A stretch of 40,587 nucleotides of DNA, taken from positions 1-40,587 of the forward strand of contig JAFTSU010000002.1 of assembly GCA_017467105.1 (NCBI GenBank). The letters are read 5' to 3'. Positions 17,935-25,326 of the stretch are shown piece after piece (position 1 is the stretch's first letter; every line of letters starts with the position of its first letter). This DNA is from Clostridia bacterium. GTDB lineage: Bacteria; Bacillota; Clostridia; Oscillospirales; CAG-272. The notes under the pieces were generated by a model. That model did no database searches and was not told where the DNA came from. It saw nothing but the letters and a program-made list of their open reading frames with translations. The translations under genes were made by a program, and so were the position numbers.

Positions 17935-18963
17935 TTATATATTTTGTGAAACAAACAATTCAATAGCAGTATAGCCCATTATACCGCCGTATTTTGAATC
18001 AGCATCCACTCTGGTGAGTGTGGACACTATCTTGGATAGCCTGTCCGGAGTGTATTTTTTCACCGCGGAGATTGCGTGCTTCGCTCTGTATGGGTTCATC
18101 TTCAAAAGAGTCTCTATATCCGACGAGCCCTTACCCTCAGAGAGAAGCTTCGACACGTGGAGAAGCTCCGCGAAGGTATGTGAGAGAGTCGCCATAACCA
18201 CCGTCGGATCTATTCTGCGGAATTTCATATCCAAAAGAGCGTCGTACGCTTTCGCCTTATTTCTCTCGGTTATAGCGTTCTGCAGCGCAAAGGTCTCGCA
18301 CTCCGGGGTGGAAGAGGATACCTCCTCTACTTCCTTGGGTGTCAGTACCTCCAGACCTCTGGCGTGCGCAAGAGCGGAGAGCTTATCCACCTCTCTGACA
18401 AGTATCTCCATAGACCTTCCCGAGCGGAATACCAGAGCCCTGAGGGTATCGAGGGTTACGTCGACCCCCTCTGAGTCAAAATGCTTTTTTAGCCAACCGT
18501 ACAGCTGATTTTCCGTCGATCTGTCAAAGCGAAGGACGTTCGCGATTTTTGAAAATCTCGTTATCAGCTTGGAGGGCCGTTTAGGAGTTCCAAAATCAAT
18601 GTCGTCCGGAGCGGCGCTGATCGCAAGCACCGCGTAGCTATGCTCTGCCGTCAGCTCCATAACGCTCTCCAGAAGATCAAGCTCCTTGTCCTTCATAGAC
18701 GAAAGGGGCGCGTGACGCCATACTATCAGCTTATACTCATCCATAACGGGAGGAGATTTTACAGCCTCCGCTATAGCGCCGAGATCCACGTCCTCACCGT
18801 CGAAGGTGAGAGAATTAAACACCGCAAAGGCAGAATCACCGGATGCGGCATCGGCAAGCTGCTTGAGATAATATCTGACGAGATATTCCTCCTCGCCTCC
18901 GAAAATATATACTCCGCCAAGGCTGCCCTCTTTGATTCTGGTCCTCAGCTCGTTTGCATCCAT
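17935..18963 (-). CDS. holA: DNA polymerase III delta subunit
   Basis: The 342 residues match the usual delta-subunit length of about 340. Delta is the wrench of the clamp loader that opens the beta sliding clamp. Visible features are the N-terminal GGVYIFGGEEEYLV segment (degenerate P-loop position), a middle AAA+-like lid region (YGWLKKHFDSEGV, GRSMEILVREVDKL), and the C-terminal collar segment. Its start overlaps the stop of the preceding DUF1934 gene by 19 bases, implying translational coupling. Confidence 0.93.
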   Translation of the reverse strand: MDANELRTRIKEGSLGGVYIFGGEEEYLVRYYLKQLADAASGDSAFAVFNSLTFDGEDVDLGAIAEAVKSPPVMDEYKLIVWRHAPLSSMKDKELDLLESVMELTAEHSYAVLAISAAPDDIDFGTPKRPSKLITRFSKIANVLRFDRSTENQLYGWLKKHFDSEGVDVTLDTLRALVFRSGRSMEILVREVDKLSALAHARGLEVLTPKEVEEVSSSTPECETFALQNAITERNKAKAYDALLDMKFRRIDPTVVMATLSHTFAELLHVSKLLSEGKGSSDIETLLKMNPYRAKHAISAVKKYTPDRLSKIVSTLTRVDADSKYGGIMGYTAIELFVSQNI

Positions 18964-19382
18964 ATTTTCATTCTGACCGCCTTGTCTGCACCGCCGATAT
19001 TCATTCTATAGAGAATATCAACTCTTCCTCCGTGTGCGTCAAGCTCCGGTCTTACCCTTCCCGTTTTGATAGTAACCTCAAATTTATATGGCGAAACAGT
19101 ATATAAAGAGCGATGCTCCTCGCCCTCCTTGAAGTAGAAATCGCTTATAACGGCTCCCTGCCTTTTCACTCTTACGGCACCGCCGTCTACGGTTATCTCC
19201 GAATACACGTCGCCGCCCTCACCCTTAACGGAGTAGGTGAGCGTGTACTGATCGCCGTTATTCATAAGGTAGCCGTCAGCCTTCTCCTCTGTCCTCTCGG
19301 AGTCACCTACTGTAAGGCCCAGGGAATCCAGATTATCCACCGTGGACTCTATTCTCACTCTGCAGGGAAAAGCCGTAGCCAT
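18945..19382 (-). CDS. DUF1934 calycin-like protein
   Basis: The protein has 145 residues from the ATG at 19380-19382, preceded by AAAGGCGG; an in-frame ATG six codons earlier (19400) has no RBS. The beta-rich sequence (YTLTYSVKGEGGDVYSEITV, VRVKRQG, FYFKEGEEHRSLYTVSPYKF) matches the small YwiB/DUF1934 family of eight-stranded calycin-like barrels, whose role is unknown. It sits between the MGS-like gene and holA and overlaps holA. Confidence 0.8.
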   Translation of the reverse strand: MATAFPCRVRIESTVDNLDSLGLTVGDSERTEEKADGYLMNNGDQYTLTYSVKGEGGDVYSEITVDGGAVRVKRQGAVISDFYFKEGEEHRSLYTVSPYKFEVTIKTGRVRPELDAHGGRVDILYRMNIGGADKAVRMKIWMQTS

Positions 19383-19410
19383 AAACGATCCGCCTTTCAT
19401 CTAAATAATT

Positions 19411-19440
19411 ATGGCGCACAGCACTGCGGCGGTGCGCCAT
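19411..19440 (-). terminator. Intercistronic hairpin between the MGS-like and DUF1934 genes
   Basis: A perfect 9-bp stem, ATGGCGCAC (19411-19419) with GTGCGCCAT (19432-19440). On the minus strand it is followed by AATTATTT, not a strong T run. It is more likely a partial attenuator or mRNA-stability element than a full terminator. Confidence 0.5.
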
Positions 19441-19444
19441 CATC

Positions 19445-19876
19445 TTACATTCTTTTCTTTCTGAGATTGTACTCGCTGCGAGGGTTGATAAACTCGCGCC
19501 AATTGAAGCTTCCTGCCTCCAGGGCTGTAACAAGCACCTCCGCGGTAGCTATGTTCGTCGCCATAGGAATATTATATACGTCGCAGAGTCTCAGAAGATT
19601 GTTCTCCGCCTCGGTAACCTCTCTCTCAGACGCCGTGCTTCTGAAGAAGAATACCATATCTATCTCGTTGAATGAAATGCGTGATGAGATCTGCTCCATT
19701 CCGCCCTCGCTGCCGGGCATAAACGTGTCTATCTCAAGCCCCGTAGCATCAGCAATATATCTGCCGGTGCTGTCAGTCGCGCATATGTTGTGACGGCTTA
19801 GCGTACCGCAGTATGCGATACAGAACTGAGCCATAAGTTCCTTTTTGTTGTCCTCTGCTATAAGTGCTATATACAC
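19445..19876 (-). CDS. Methylglyoxal-synthase-fold protein lacking canonical catalytic residues
   Basis: I choose the GTG at 19874-19876 as the start (RBS GGAAGGAG seven bases upstream), giving 143 residues beginning VYIALIAEDNKKEL. This aligns with the N-terminus of methylglyoxal synthase, which converts dihydroxyacetone phosphate to methylglyoxal. Fold markers are kept: ATDSTGRYI, GLEIDTFMPGSEGG, NEIDMVFFFR, IPMATNIATAEVL. Compared with E. coli MgsA, His19 is Glu, the GGDQQ aspartate (Asp71) is replaced (GGMEQ), and the H..D pair before the LLRL helix (His98/Asp101) is missing. It is therefore probably a non-catalytic phosphate-binding or regulatory relative. It is the first gene of the operon with its own promoter, divergent from pfkA. 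Confidence 0.8.
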   Translation of the reverse strand: MYIALIAEDNKKELMAQFCIAYCGTLSRHNICATDSTGRYIADATGLEIDTFMPGSEGGMEQISSRISFNEIDMVFFFRSTASEREVTEAENNLLRLCDVYNIPMATNIATAEVLVTALEAGSFNWREFINPRSEYNLRKKRM

Positions 19877-19944
19877 CGCTGAGCTCCTTCCGAGTAATAG
19901 TAAATGCCTCCGCGCTGCGACGGAATCCTGAAATATATATAAAA

Positions 19945-19973
19945 ATAATATCACAAATACGCACTTTTGTCAA
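19945..19973 (-). promoter_or_regulatory. Promoter of the MGS-like/DUF1934/holA/cyclophilin operon
   Basis: Minus strand: -35 TTGACA (19968-19973), 17-base spacer, -10 TATTAT (19945-19950). It is divergent from the pfkA promoter about 80 bases away. Confidence 0.75.
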
Positions 19974-20055
19974 TCCAAAATATAATAATTAACAACATTT
20001 AGATGTTTTATACAAAAATATTTACCCGTTTATTGCGATTTTCACAAAACAGGTA

Positions 20056-20084
20056 TTGAAAAAGGCAAAATAATATTGTATAAT
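20056..20084 (+). promoter_or_regulatory. pfkA promoter
   Basis: -35 TTGAAA (20056-20061), 17-base spacer, -10 TATAAT (20079-20084). The leader is about 43 bases. Confidence 0.75.
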
Positions 20085-20133
20085 ACATTGGAAACAAAAT
20101 TTTTATCATAAAAACACGAAGGAATATGAAAAA

Positions 20134-21198
20134 ATGAAAGAATTCAAGAGAATAGGCGTGCTTACCTCGGGCGGCGATGCTCCCGGTATGAACGCGGCGG
20201 TAAGAGCAGTAGCCAGAGTCGCACTCACCAGAGGAGTTGAGGTGATGGCAATTTATCGCGGTTACTCGGGACTTATCCACGGCGATATCAAACCTCTCGC
20301 GATCCGCGACGTATCCAACATCATCAACCGCGGCGGTACTGTGCTGTACTCCGACCGCTGCCCCGAGTTCAAAACCAAGGAGGGTATGGAGAAGGCGCTG
20401 GAGACCTGCCGCAAATTCGGTATTGACGGCATAGTATCTCTCGGCGGTGACGGAACCTTCCGCGGCGCAACCGATCTTACCGCTCACGGAATACCCTGCG
20501 TAGGCGTGCCCTGTACTATTGATAACGACATAACCTCTACCGATGCAACTATCGGCTTCGACACGGCGATGAACACGGTCGTTGAGCTTATCGACAAGCT
20601 TCGAGACACCTGCGAATCCCACGCAAGATGTAACGTCGTTGAGGTAATGGGAAGAGGAGCCGGCGACATCGCTCTCAATACCGCGATAGCATCAGGCGCG
20701 ACGGCAGTTGTAGTACCCGAGTTCCCCTATGACGACAACTCCATCTGCAAGAAGATCGCAAAGGCCAAGGCTCTCGGCAAGCGTAACTTTATTGTTATCG
20801 TATCCGAGGGTGTAGGCAGCGAGTACGCTCCCGCCCTTGCAAAGAAAATTCAGGCTGAGACCGGTGTAGAGACAAAGTTTGCCCGCCTCGCTCATATCGT
20901 CCGCGGCGGAAATCCCACCCTTCGTGACAGAGTGCTTGCCTCCAAGATGGGTACATACGCTGCAGAGGAGCTGCTCCGTGGCAACTCAAACGTAGTCGTC
21001 TGCGAGAGAAAGGGCAAAATCATAACCAACGATATAAACTACGCTCTCATTCTTGACAGAATGTACAAGAAGACCCTTAAGGATGGCGACCTTGACGCAT
21101 TCTCCGCTGAGGATATAGACAGAATGAAGAGAGAGATCGCAGAGAAGGAATCATATCTTCTCGACCTCTTCACAGTCGCTAATAAGATCAATCTGTAA
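20134..21198 (+). CDS. pfkA: 6-phosphofructokinase
   Basis: The 354-residue glycolytic enzyme phosphorylates fructose 6-phosphate. Motifs include LTSGGDAPGMNAAVRA at the N-terminus, SLGGDGTFRGA, the catalytic VPCTIDNDI loop, and VVEVMGRGAGDIALNTAIA. The GGDG phosphate-binding signature is that of ATP-dependent enzymes; pyrophosphate-dependent ones usually carry GGDD. It is longer than B. subtilis PfkA (319) because of a C-terminal tail of about 30 residues. RBS AAGGA ten bases before the ATG. It is monocistronic, with its own promoter and a strong terminator. Confidence 0.96.
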   Translation: MKEFKRIGVLTSGGDAPGMNAAVRAVARVALTRGVEVMAIYRGYSGLIHGDIKPLAIRDVSNIINRGGTVLYSDRCPEFKTKEGMEKALETCRKFGIDGIVSLGGDGTFRGATDLTAHGIPCVGVPCTIDNDITSTDATIGFDTAMNTVVELIDKLRDTCESHARCNVVEVMGRGAGDIALNTAIASGATAVVVPEFPYDDNSICKKIAKAKALGKRNFIVIVSEGVGSEYAPALAKKIQAETGVETKFARLAHIVRGGNPTLRDRVLASKMGTYAAEELLRGNSNVVVCERKGKIITNDINYALILDRMYKKTLKDGDLDAFSAEDIDRMKREIAEKESYLLDLFTVANKINL

Positions 21199-21235
21199 TT
21201 TATATTATCTCGGTCTTTCGTAAATATAGACTAAT

Positions 21236-21279
21236 AAAAAACCGATTTTGCTAACTTATGTGTGCAAAATCGGTTTTTT
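21236..21279. terminator. Bidirectional terminator between pfkA and the amidase-domain gene
   Basis: A perfect 16-bp stem, AAAAAACCGATTTTGC (21236-21251) with its complement (21264-21279), around a 12-base loop. Confidence 0.92.
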
Positions 21280-21282
21280 CAG

Positions 21283-21816
21283 CTATTGATCCCTCATCAG
21301 CTCGTCAAAGCAGAAGTAGCTGTCCGGTGTTTCAAATCTGATGCCAAGTATCTTGATAAATCTCTGATAATCGTAATCGTAGGTGGAGAGCGGTCTGGCG
21401 TAGGCGTTGTCTGTCTGGGCTGCTACCAGAATATCCTCTCCGTCAAAGCCTACCGCTATCAAAGTATGATAATATCCCTCATCGTTTCGCCCGAGCTGTA
21501 TTACGTCTCCTATCTCAATCTCGTCTCTGGTGGCAACTCTGCCGAAAGGCCCTACGTCCGCGTTCTGTGTAATGAAATTGAAGAAATACTCAACTCCAGT
21601 CCACGAGGGCGATCTTTCGTTCAAAGAAATATAGTACCAGCCAAACGTTGGCTTATAGTTCATTTCGCATCCACCCGCGTATATACATTGAGATACGAAA
21701 TTGGTGCAATTTCCTCCTATCCCGGCAAAGTTTCCAAATCTTGAGTTTTGTGAGAACGCGTATTTTCTGGCGTAAGCCACCGCGTTTTCTCTGTTATACG
21801 GCTTTGTAGCAAGCAT
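21283..21816 (-). CDS. Amidase-domain (NlpC/P60-like cysteine) protein
   Basis: The protein has 177 residues and no signal peptide. YNRENAVAYARKYA at the N-terminus and GGNCTNFVSQCIYAGG with nucleophile Cys37 are the signature of the Amidase_6 family of putative cysteine amidases. GWYYISLNERSPSWT and the histidine in GYYHTLIAVG fit the rest of the domain. Secreted homologues are usually linked to cell-wall peptides; absence of an export signal here leaves its target unclear. RBS GGGAG. Its promoter (-35 TTAACA 21873-21878, -10 TATAAT 21850-21855) diverges from guaA. Confidence 0.8.
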   Translation of the reverse strand: MLATKPYNRENAVAYARKYAFSQNSRFGNFAGIGGNCTNFVSQCIYAGGCEMNYKPTFGWYYISLNERSPSWTGVEYFFNFITQNADVGPFGRVATRDEIEIGDVIQLGRNDEGYYHTLIAVGFDGEDILVAAQTDNAYARPLSTYDYDYQRFIKILGIRFETPDSYFCFDELMRDQ

Positions 21817-21849
21817 TTTTGTCTCCCGATGTGTAATACTTATAATTAT

Positions 21850-21878
21850 ATTATATGGGAAAGGTGAGATTTTGTTAA
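21850..21878 (-). promoter_or_regulatory. Promoter of the amidase-domain gene
   Basis: Minus strand: -35 TTAACA (21873-21878), 17-base spacer, -10 TATAAT (21850-21855). Confidence 0.65.
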
Positions 21879-21887
21879 AAAAACATC

Positions 21888-21916
21888 TTGAATTCCCACA
21901 CGCGTCAGTGTATAAT
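21888..21916 (+). promoter_or_regulatory. guaA promoter
   Basis: -35 TTGAAT (21888-21893), 17-base spacer, -10 TATAAT (21911-21916). It lies inside the in-frame extension upstream of the chosen guaA start, which supports the shorter start. Confidence 0.7.
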
Positions 21917-21946
21917 TATACTGTAAAAATAAAAGGGGGTAATCAT

Positions 21947-22948
21947 ATGAATTCCAACAAAAGACCCGATTCGATGCTCAGAATAACCACCAAGGCTCTT
22001 GCTGATCAGTTTATCGCTGAGGAAATAGAAAAGATCAGAGCCGAGGTAGGAGACAAGAAGGTGCTTCTCGCTCTTTCAGGCGGCGTAGACAGCTCCGTAG
22101 TAGCAGCGCTTCTCATAAAAGCAATAGGCGATCAGCTGATCTCCGTACACGTAAACCACGGTCTGATGAGGAAAAACGAATCAGAGGACGTTGTGGAGGT
22201 CTTCAGAAATCAGCTCAAGGCAAATCTCGTATACGTGGACGCAACCGACAGATTTTTAGGTCTTTTAGCCGGTGTGAGTGACCCCGAAAGAAAGAGAAAG
22301 ATCATCGGCGCAGAGTTCATTAACGTGTTCGCCGACGAGGCAAGAAAGCTCGAGGGAGTTGAATATCTGGCGCAGGGTACAATTTATCCCGACATCCTGG
22401 AAAGCGTTAAGCAGGCGGAGGGCAAGAAGGCAGTTAAGTCCCACCACAACGTCGGCGGTCTGCCCGAGGATCTTAACTTCAAGCTTGTAGAGCCCATAAA
22501 GCTTCTTTATAAGGACGAGGTCCGCGTAGTCGGCGAGGCTCTCGGACTTCCTCACGGTATGGTATACCGTCAGCCCTTCCCCGGCCCCGGACTCGGCGTC
22601 AGATGTCTTGGCGCTATCACCCGTGACAGACTCGAGGCTCTGCGCGAGGCAGATGCAATTTTGCGCGAGGAGTTTGAGATCTCCGGTCTCTCCGGTAAGG
22701 TATGGCAGTATTTCATCGCCATCCCCGATATCAAGAGCGTAGGCGTCAAGGACGACAGTCGCTACGAGGGCTGGCCCGCGATCATTCGCGCAGTTAATAC
22801 AAAGGATGCTATGACCGCTACAATTGAGGAAATACCCTATCCCGTGTTACATAAAATCACCTCGCGCATAACGAACGAGGTCCCCGGCATCAACCGCGTT
22901 CTGTTTGATCTTACACCTAAGCCTACGGGAACGATTGAGTGGGAATGA
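21947..22948 (+). CDS. guaA: GMP synthase, ATP pyrophosphatase subunit (no glutaminase domain)
   Basis: The protein has 333 residues from the ATG at 21947 (RBS AAAGGGGG); an in-frame ATG 25 codons upstream overlaps the promoter. The enzyme adenylates XMP and aminates it to GMP. PP-loop SGGVDSS is at 44-50. SHHNVGGLPEDLNFKLVEP and the C-terminal dimerisation domain ending TGTIEWE are typical. The roughly 190-residue N-terminal class I glutamine amidotransferase domain of the usual 510-525 residue GuaA is absent and no partner gene lies nearby. The protein must use ammonia directly or pair with a separately encoded glutaminase, as in many archaea. It is followed by AT-rich accessory DNA. Confidence 0.93.
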   Translation: MNSNKRPDSMLRITTKALADQFIAEEIEKIRAEVGDKKVLLALSGGVDSSVVAALLIKAIGDQLISVHVNHGLMRKNESEDVVEVFRNQLKANLVYVDATDRFLGLLAGVSDPERKRKIIGAEFINVFADEARKLEGVEYLAQGTIYPDILESVKQAEGKKAVKSHHNVGGLPEDLNFKLVEPIKLLYKDEVRVVGEALGLPHGMVYRQPFPGPGLGVRCLGAITRDRLEALREADAILREEFEISGLSGKVWQYFIAIPDIKSVGVKDDSRYEGWPAIIRAVNTKDAMTATIEEIPYPVLHKITSRITNEVPGINRVLFDLTPKPTGTIEWE

Positions 22949-23063
22949 GGCATTTGTGACCGAACAAACAGGTAGAACCTCACAAATACAAAAACAAATA
23001 TCCTTTAGATACACACAAAGGAGTCTTGTTTGAGATTAAACTCGAAGTGAAAAGGATAATAGA

Positions 23064-23708
23064 ATGAAAAAGGTCATTAAAAAAGGCGATTCATTCAACA
23101 TCAATACCATTGCAGAACTTATGACGCTGTTGTTCAACAGTAAACTTCCATATAGAGCATCATATTTTAGCCCAACGCGTTTGCATAAGTATATTCCTGG
23201 CGGATTTTATGTTTGGGTAGATAAATTTACCGTTGAGGGGTATGTTCACGATTTAGGTAATGGTATCATTTGGAAAAACGCCATTGACGCTTCAAATCAA
23301 AAAATTATAAAAACTTTCGTTGGTAACCACGAGTGTTTAACAAATGATAAAATGGATATGCACGGAAAGAAGATACTTGTGTTTTTAGATAACCGTCCAA
23401 AGCAGAAAAGCGTAGAGTTTTTAGGAGTGTTTGGCGAAACGGGTATTCTTTTTTCTCACAATCGTTTTAAAGGTATTTCTTATGAAAAAATCAAAGATGA
23501 AATTACCTATGATTTGATAGAGCCAACGCAACCAAAAGAAAAGAAAGCGCAAAAACTTTCGCTAAACAAATTAAAATCTTCTCACGAATTTAATATGATG
23601 TTGCTAAATTCAGTAGAAAAAGAATCGGAACTTTATATTAAAATAAAACAAGAAATAGATTGTATCAATGCAGAGATTGAAGAACGCTTTGGCAAAGAGG
23701 CATTATAA
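23064..23708 (+). CDS. Hypothetical protein, AT-rich gene
   Basis: I do not recognise this 214-residue protein. It is basic, has no signal peptide or membrane segment, and begins MKKVIKKGDSFNINTI. The central part is beta-rich (IPGGFYVWVDKFTVEGYVHD, GKKILVFLDNR, VEFLGVFGETGILFSHNRF). The last 45 residues (about 170-214) are strongly helical and charged, possibly a coiled coil. RBS AAAAGGATA. The gene is markedly more AT-rich than its neighbours and uses A/T-ending codons, which points to recent acquisition. It sits directly upstream of the modular repeat element. Confidence 0.75.
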   Translation: MKKVIKKGDSFNINTIAELMTLLFNSKLPYRASYFSPTRLHKYIPGGFYVWVDKFTVEGYVHDLGNGIIWKNAIDASNQKIIKTFVGNHECLTNDKMDMHGKKILVFLDNRPKQKSVEFLGVFGETGILFSHNRFKGISYEKIKDEITYDLIEPTQPKEKKAQKLSLNKLKSSHEFNMMLLNSVEKESELYIKIKQEIDCINAEIEERFGKEAL

Positions 23709-23829
23709 CAACTTTGATAAAGAAAAACTGCAATTTTTGGCGTCAAGCCTATGTGTGGAGGATATTTGGGTTTGTATTTTTGAGGTGATTTGAGGTTGTA
23801 CTAAGAAACATTTGTCAAAGGCAAATGCA

Positions 23830-24012
23830 ATGAAATCCACACGTTGTGTGAAATAAATCTGCTCTGCAGATGAGATCCTCGCTGAATACTCGGATGAAAT
23901 CGCACAGGCGTGCGGTGGATTTCATTCAACCGAAAACACAGTTTTCAACTTCATCCGCGAGGCAGACTTCATCGCGGAGTGACTTCATCGAGACAAGAAA
24001 CCTCTTGTCTCG
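23830..24012. repeat. Modular palindromic repeat element with ATGAAATC / ACTTCATC spacers
   Basis: The left half is bounded by a perfect 11-bp inverted repeat, ATGAAATCCAC (23830-23840) with GTGGATTTCAT (23915-23925). Inside are three small hairpins, CACAC/GTGTG (23838-23850), TCTGC/GCAGA (23858-23870) and CGCAC/GTGCG (23901-23914), each followed by a G/A-rich ATGAAATC-like spacer. The right half has hairpins GAAAAC/GTTTTC (23932-23946), CCGCGA/TCGCGG (23955-23977) and a 9-bp CGAGACAAG/CTTGTCTCG (23989-24012), separated by ACTTCATC repeated three times. No coding frame crosses it. The modular layout resembles non-autonomous palindromic repeats I recall from gut Clostridia, but I have no family name. 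Confidence 0.7.
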
Positions 24013-24034
24013 ATTTCTTTAAACGGGAGTAAAA

Positions 24035-24091
24035 ATGAGAGAAAACAAGCTTGCCAAATTATCTATGCTTTTTACGGTAAATTCTTTGTAA
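24035..24091 (+). pseudogene. Eighteen-codon remnant, possibly the start of a MATE-type transporter gene
   Basis: A good RBS (GGGAG) precedes ATG and the short frame MRENKLAKLSMLFTVNSL, then TAA. The first residues resemble the cytoplasmic N-terminus of clostridial MATE efflux proteins, which often begin MKENKL. Nothing recognisable follows, so this is at most a fragment. The rest of 24092-24237 holds no feature I can support. Confidence 0.25.
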
Positions 24092-24237
24092 TTTACTAAT
24101 TTAATAGAAGACCACCACTCTCTAAAAAACAAGTTTTAACGCTCTGCCACGAGCATCAGTGCAAATATTGGAGAAGCAAATTATGCCAAAAGCCGATTTT
24201 TAATCAAAGCTTCAAATTGCTTTAAAGGAATACGAAA

Positions 24238-24585
24238 ATGAAGCATGTGATGAATTTACATAGCGTGCCCTTCGAAATGATACGAAGCGGCAGGAAAACT
24301 ATTGAATTACGACTGTATGACGAAAAACGCAGACTTATATCTGTCGGAGATGAAATTGAATTCGTTAACTCATCCGACCGGAGAGCATATATAAGCTGTC
24401 TGGTCGTTGCCCTTCACAAATTTGAGTCCTTTAAAGATTTGTACGAAGGCTTACCGCTTTTGAAATGCGGCTATACCGAAAAGGATATTATGACCGCATC
24501 CGCCGATGATATGAACGCTTATTACTCAAAGGAAAAGCAAAAGCTATACGGTGTATTGGGAATTGAGCTTAAGCTGCTTCATTAA
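24238..24585 (+). CDS. ASCH-domain protein
   Basis: This 115-residue small cytoplasmic protein is essentially one ASCH (PUA-like beta-barrel) domain. Signatures are MNLHSVPFEMIRSGRKTIELRLYDEKRRLISVGDEIEF with the conserved G.K..E.R motif, and SCLVVALHKFESFKDLY. ASCH domains bind RNA, and one characterised branch hydrolyses N4-acetylcytidine; assignment to that branch is not possible here. RBS AAAGGA. It ends about 50 bases before the phosphatase gene and may be co-transcribed with it. Confidence 0.85.
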   Translation: MKHVMNLHSVPFEMIRSGRKTIELRLYDEKRRLISVGDEIEFVNSSDRRAYISCLVVALHKFESFKDLYEGLPLLKCGYTEKDIMTASADDMNAYYSKEKQKLYGVLGIELKLLH

Positions 24586-24635
24586 TACCACATCAGCTTT
24601 AAATATCCGTAAAAATCACATTTTGGAGAACATCT

Positions 24636-25277
24636 ATGACAACACTACTTCTGGTCAGGCACGGGGAAAGTGAAGCAAACAGACTGGGATTTTTCGCAGG
24701 ACAGATAGACGTGCCTCTGCTTGAAAAGGGCGAGCTGCAGGCACACCTGGCAGGCGCTTACATATCAGAAAACTACAAGGTCGGTAAGGTATACTCCAGC
24801 GACTTAAAAAGAGCATACAAAACAGGCAGGATCATCGCGGATATAACGGGCTCTGATCTGATCGCCGATACGCGATTGCGCGAGATTGACGCAGGCTTAT
24901 GGCAGGGCAAAAAATTTGACGAGCTTATTTCGTGCTACGGTGAAGGATATTCCTGCTGGCTCAACGATATCGGCAACTGTAAATGCGATGGCGGAGAGAG
25001 TGTAAGACAGCTTGGTAAACGGATTTTACAGTCTCTCACGGAAATTGCAAAAGCGGAATGTGGACAGACCGTAGTAATAGCGACACACGCAACTCCGATA
25101 CGGGCGATGCAATGCGCTCTCAGGGGGCTGTCATTTGATCGGATGAAGAATATTCCCTGGGTCTCCAACGCGTCTGTAACAGAGCTTTTATACGATAACG
25201 GTGTCTGGCGCTTTATCAGGGAGGACGAAAACGGCTTTCTTTCCGATTTGAAGACCTCGTTCCCTCCTAACGTATAA
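24636..25277 (+). CDS. Histidine phosphatase family protein (phosphoglycerate-mutase-like)
   Basis: This 213-residue cytoplasmic phosphatase has the RHGE motif (R8-E11, His9 being phosphorylated) and the second active-site histidine in VVIATHATPIR near 150. YSSDLKRAYKTGRII and LREIDAGLWQGKKFDEL are typical of the cobC/gpmB-like branch, which hydrolyses small phosphate esters such as alpha-ribazole phosphate or sugar phosphates. Substrate cannot be deduced; no cobalamin genes are nearby. RBS TTGGAG. Confidence 0.88.
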   Translation: MTTLLLVRHGESEANRLGFFAGQIDVPLLEKGELQAHLAGAYISENYKVGKVYSSDLKRAYKTGRIIADITGSDLIADTRLREIDAGLWQGKKFDELISCYGEGYSCWLNDIGNCKCDGGESVRQLGKRILQSLTEIAKAECGQTVVIATHATPIRAMQCALRGLSFDRMKNIPWVSNASVTELLYDNGVWRFIREDENGFLSDLKTSFPPNV

Positions 25278-25326
25278 AAATCGCCTATAGAAAAGTCATA
25301 TATATCACAGTATAACGATTAAATTT

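Noticed and set aside
20126-20137. Three-codon frame (MKK) overlapping the pfkA start as ATGA
   Set aside because: Only two bases from the RBS, too close to be used; probably a consequence of the A-rich start region.
22953-22986. Inverted repeat TTTGTGA / TCACAAA after guaA
   Set aside because: Only 7 bp with a 20-base loop and no T run; not a convincing terminator or operator.
23830-24012. CRISPR array
   Set aside because: The octamer repeats are too short, spacers are themselves palindromes, and no cas gene is present.
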